Under the pieces are notes generated by a model, which was not told where the DNA came from, made no database searches, and worked only from the letters and a program-made list of their open reading frames with translations. This document shows, one piece after another, positions 63,277 to 64,000 of a stretch of DNA of 64,000 nt; position 1 is the stretch's first letter, and each line of letters starts with the position of its first letter. Origin of the DNA: Lentisphaerae bacterium GWF2_50_93 (GTDB taxonomy: Bacteria; Verrucomicrobiota; Lentisphaeria; Victivallales; GWF2-50-93); assembly GCA_001804815.1 (NCBI GenBank), contig MHBI01000100.1:1-64000 (forward strand). Direction: 5' to 3'. A program made the position numbers and the translations under genes.

Positions 63277-63723
63277 ATGAAAACGAAACTCAGTTTGCTT
63301 TGTGCCGCAGGAGTTCTCACGGTAATCGTTGCAGGATGCAATTCGCCACAGCTTGCAGGAACCCCCTACAGCGAATCAGAACAGCAGTGGGCTGAATACA
63401 TCTCATACTCCTATCCTGACTGGAAGACCCCTCAGACAGTACCCCCAAGCTCTTCGAATGAAATAGTAGCTCCAGTTGAGCCAATTCTCCAGACTCCTGT
63501 AATATTGCCGTCACCAGTAATTCCGCCGACCGCTGCAGCATTGGAAAAGAAAGTTGAAGCCCACGCTTATACCATAGAAAAAGGCGATACTCTTTCAACT
63601 ATCTCCAAGAAAGTCTATGGCAAAGCAAGCAAATGGCCTGTCATCCTTGAAGCAAACAAGGATAAAATAACTGACGCCGGGAAACTGAAAGTCGGAATGA
63701 CTATCAATATTCCTGCCCAGTAA
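63277..63723 (+). CDS. LysM-domain lipoprotein
   Basis: In this 148-residue protein, the signal LLCAAGVLTVIVAGCNSP has a lipobox (VAGC). A Pro-rich linker of about 60 residues leads to a C-terminal LysM domain (about 95-148): AYTIEKGDTLSTISKKVYG, KWPVILEANKDKI and LKVGMTINIP. LysM binds peptidoglycan or chitin-like glycans, so the protein probably links the outer membrane to the cell wall. AAGAAAGGTC precedes the ATG. The next gene starts 11 bases after the stop. Confidence 0.88.
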   Translation: MKTKLSLLCAAGVLTVIVAGCNSPQLAGTPYSESEQQWAEYISYSYPDWKTPQTVPPSSSNEIVAPVEPILQTPVILPSPVIPPTAAALEKKVEAHAYTIEKGDTLSTISKKVYGKASKWPVILEANKDKITDAGKLKVGMTINIPAQ

Positions 63724-63733
63724 CCATAATAAA

Positions 63734-64000
63734 ATGGCCGAAGAGGAAATTTTCTATTTTGACGGGCCAGAAGCCCTGGAAGCTGTTTTTGCCGGAAATC
63801 TGCCAAAAAATCTCAATCTCCTGGAAAAAGAATTGGACGTCAACGTAGTTTCGAGGGATCTTTGGATCAAGCTCAATTCCCAGGATCCTGTCCTTCTTGC
63901 CAGAGCGACCTCCTTCATGAATGAAGCAACTTCCCTCTACAAGGAAGGATTGAAGACAATACTTCAAAGGGATTTCGAGCACCTTCTCTCAGCATACAGG
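63734..64000 (+). CDS. PhoH-like protein, partial (5' end)
   Basis: The frame begins MAEEEIFYFDGPEALEAVFA and contains NLNLLEKELDVNVVSRDLWI and a KEGLKTI-type helix. This is the N-terminal KH-like part that precedes the ATPase domain in PhoH-family proteins. The P-loop part would lie beyond the window edge, so the family call rests on the first 89 residues. It is probably co-transcribed with the LysM lipoprotein, 11 bases upstream. Confidence 0.7.
   Translation, partial: MAEEEIFYFDGPEALEAVFAGNLPKNLNLLEKELDVNVVSRDLWIKLNSQDPVLLARATSFMNEATSLYKEGLKTILQRDFEHLLSAYR

Overview
The window looks like a chromosomal segment of an uncultured polysaccharide-degrading bacterium of the PVC group, most likely Lentisphaerota (Victivallis-like) or a close relative. 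Supporting signs are the small SWIB protein, the many glycoside hydrolases with AraC regulators, the families of secreted paralogues, the very large PAS kinase, and a fabD-fabG-acpP-fabF set followed by a LysM lipoprotein and a PhoH-like gene. This placement rests on gene content, not on a marker phylogeny. Ribosome binding sites are strong (AGGAGG-type) and were used to choose many starts.

Region by region: 0-7.6 kb holds small regulators, a SWIB protein, an M41-type peptidase gene broken by an in-frame UGA, a DUF1232 membrane-protein operon, and four tandem secreted paralogues that share one N-terminal module but carry different C-terminal domains. 7.6-15.3 kb is accessory: an IS630-like HTH protein, about 2.5 kb of apparently non-coding repeat-rich DNA, and a minus-strand replication module (excisionase-like HTH, primase-polymerase-like protein, helicase-like ATPase, Cys-rich protein) facing the 3' end of tRNA-Thr(CGT). 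15.4-17.6 kb is housekeeping (acyltransferase, nadA, DUF985 cupin). 17.7-28.2 kb is a signalling block with an 11-PAS hybrid kinase, a membrane histidine kinase, a single-domain response regulator and a second hybrid kinase, followed by tRNA-Cys(GCA).

28.4-46 kb is mostly carbohydrate use: AraC regulators, GH2 beta-mannosidase, GH4, a Gfo/Idh/MocA oxidoreductase, an FG-GAP protein and GH42. It also holds two degenerate trypsin-fold proteins, an MlaA-hydrolase fusion and a serine beta-lactamase-fold protein. 46.4-51 kb is an ABC exporter with DUF1854 and zinc-ribbon partners plus a lipid kinase. 51-59 kb is again carbohydrate-related: GntR, SGNH hydrolase, esterase and AraC with a 16-bp palindromic operator, a GH16 gene split by a frameshift at an A8 run, and GH127. 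59.7-64 kb is fatty-acid synthesis, LysM lipoprotein and the start of phoH.

Intergenic DNA contains two MITE-like elements, one with perfect 29-bp terminal inverted repeats. It also contains a family of double-hairpin elements whose stem sequences differ while the layout is kept. The leads I rate highest are the tRNA-adjacent replication module, the MlaA-alpha/beta-hydrolase fusion, the paralogue array with swapped C-termini, the trypsin-fold pseudoprotease pair and the double-hairpin repeats. All calls come from reading the sequence; no database search was run.
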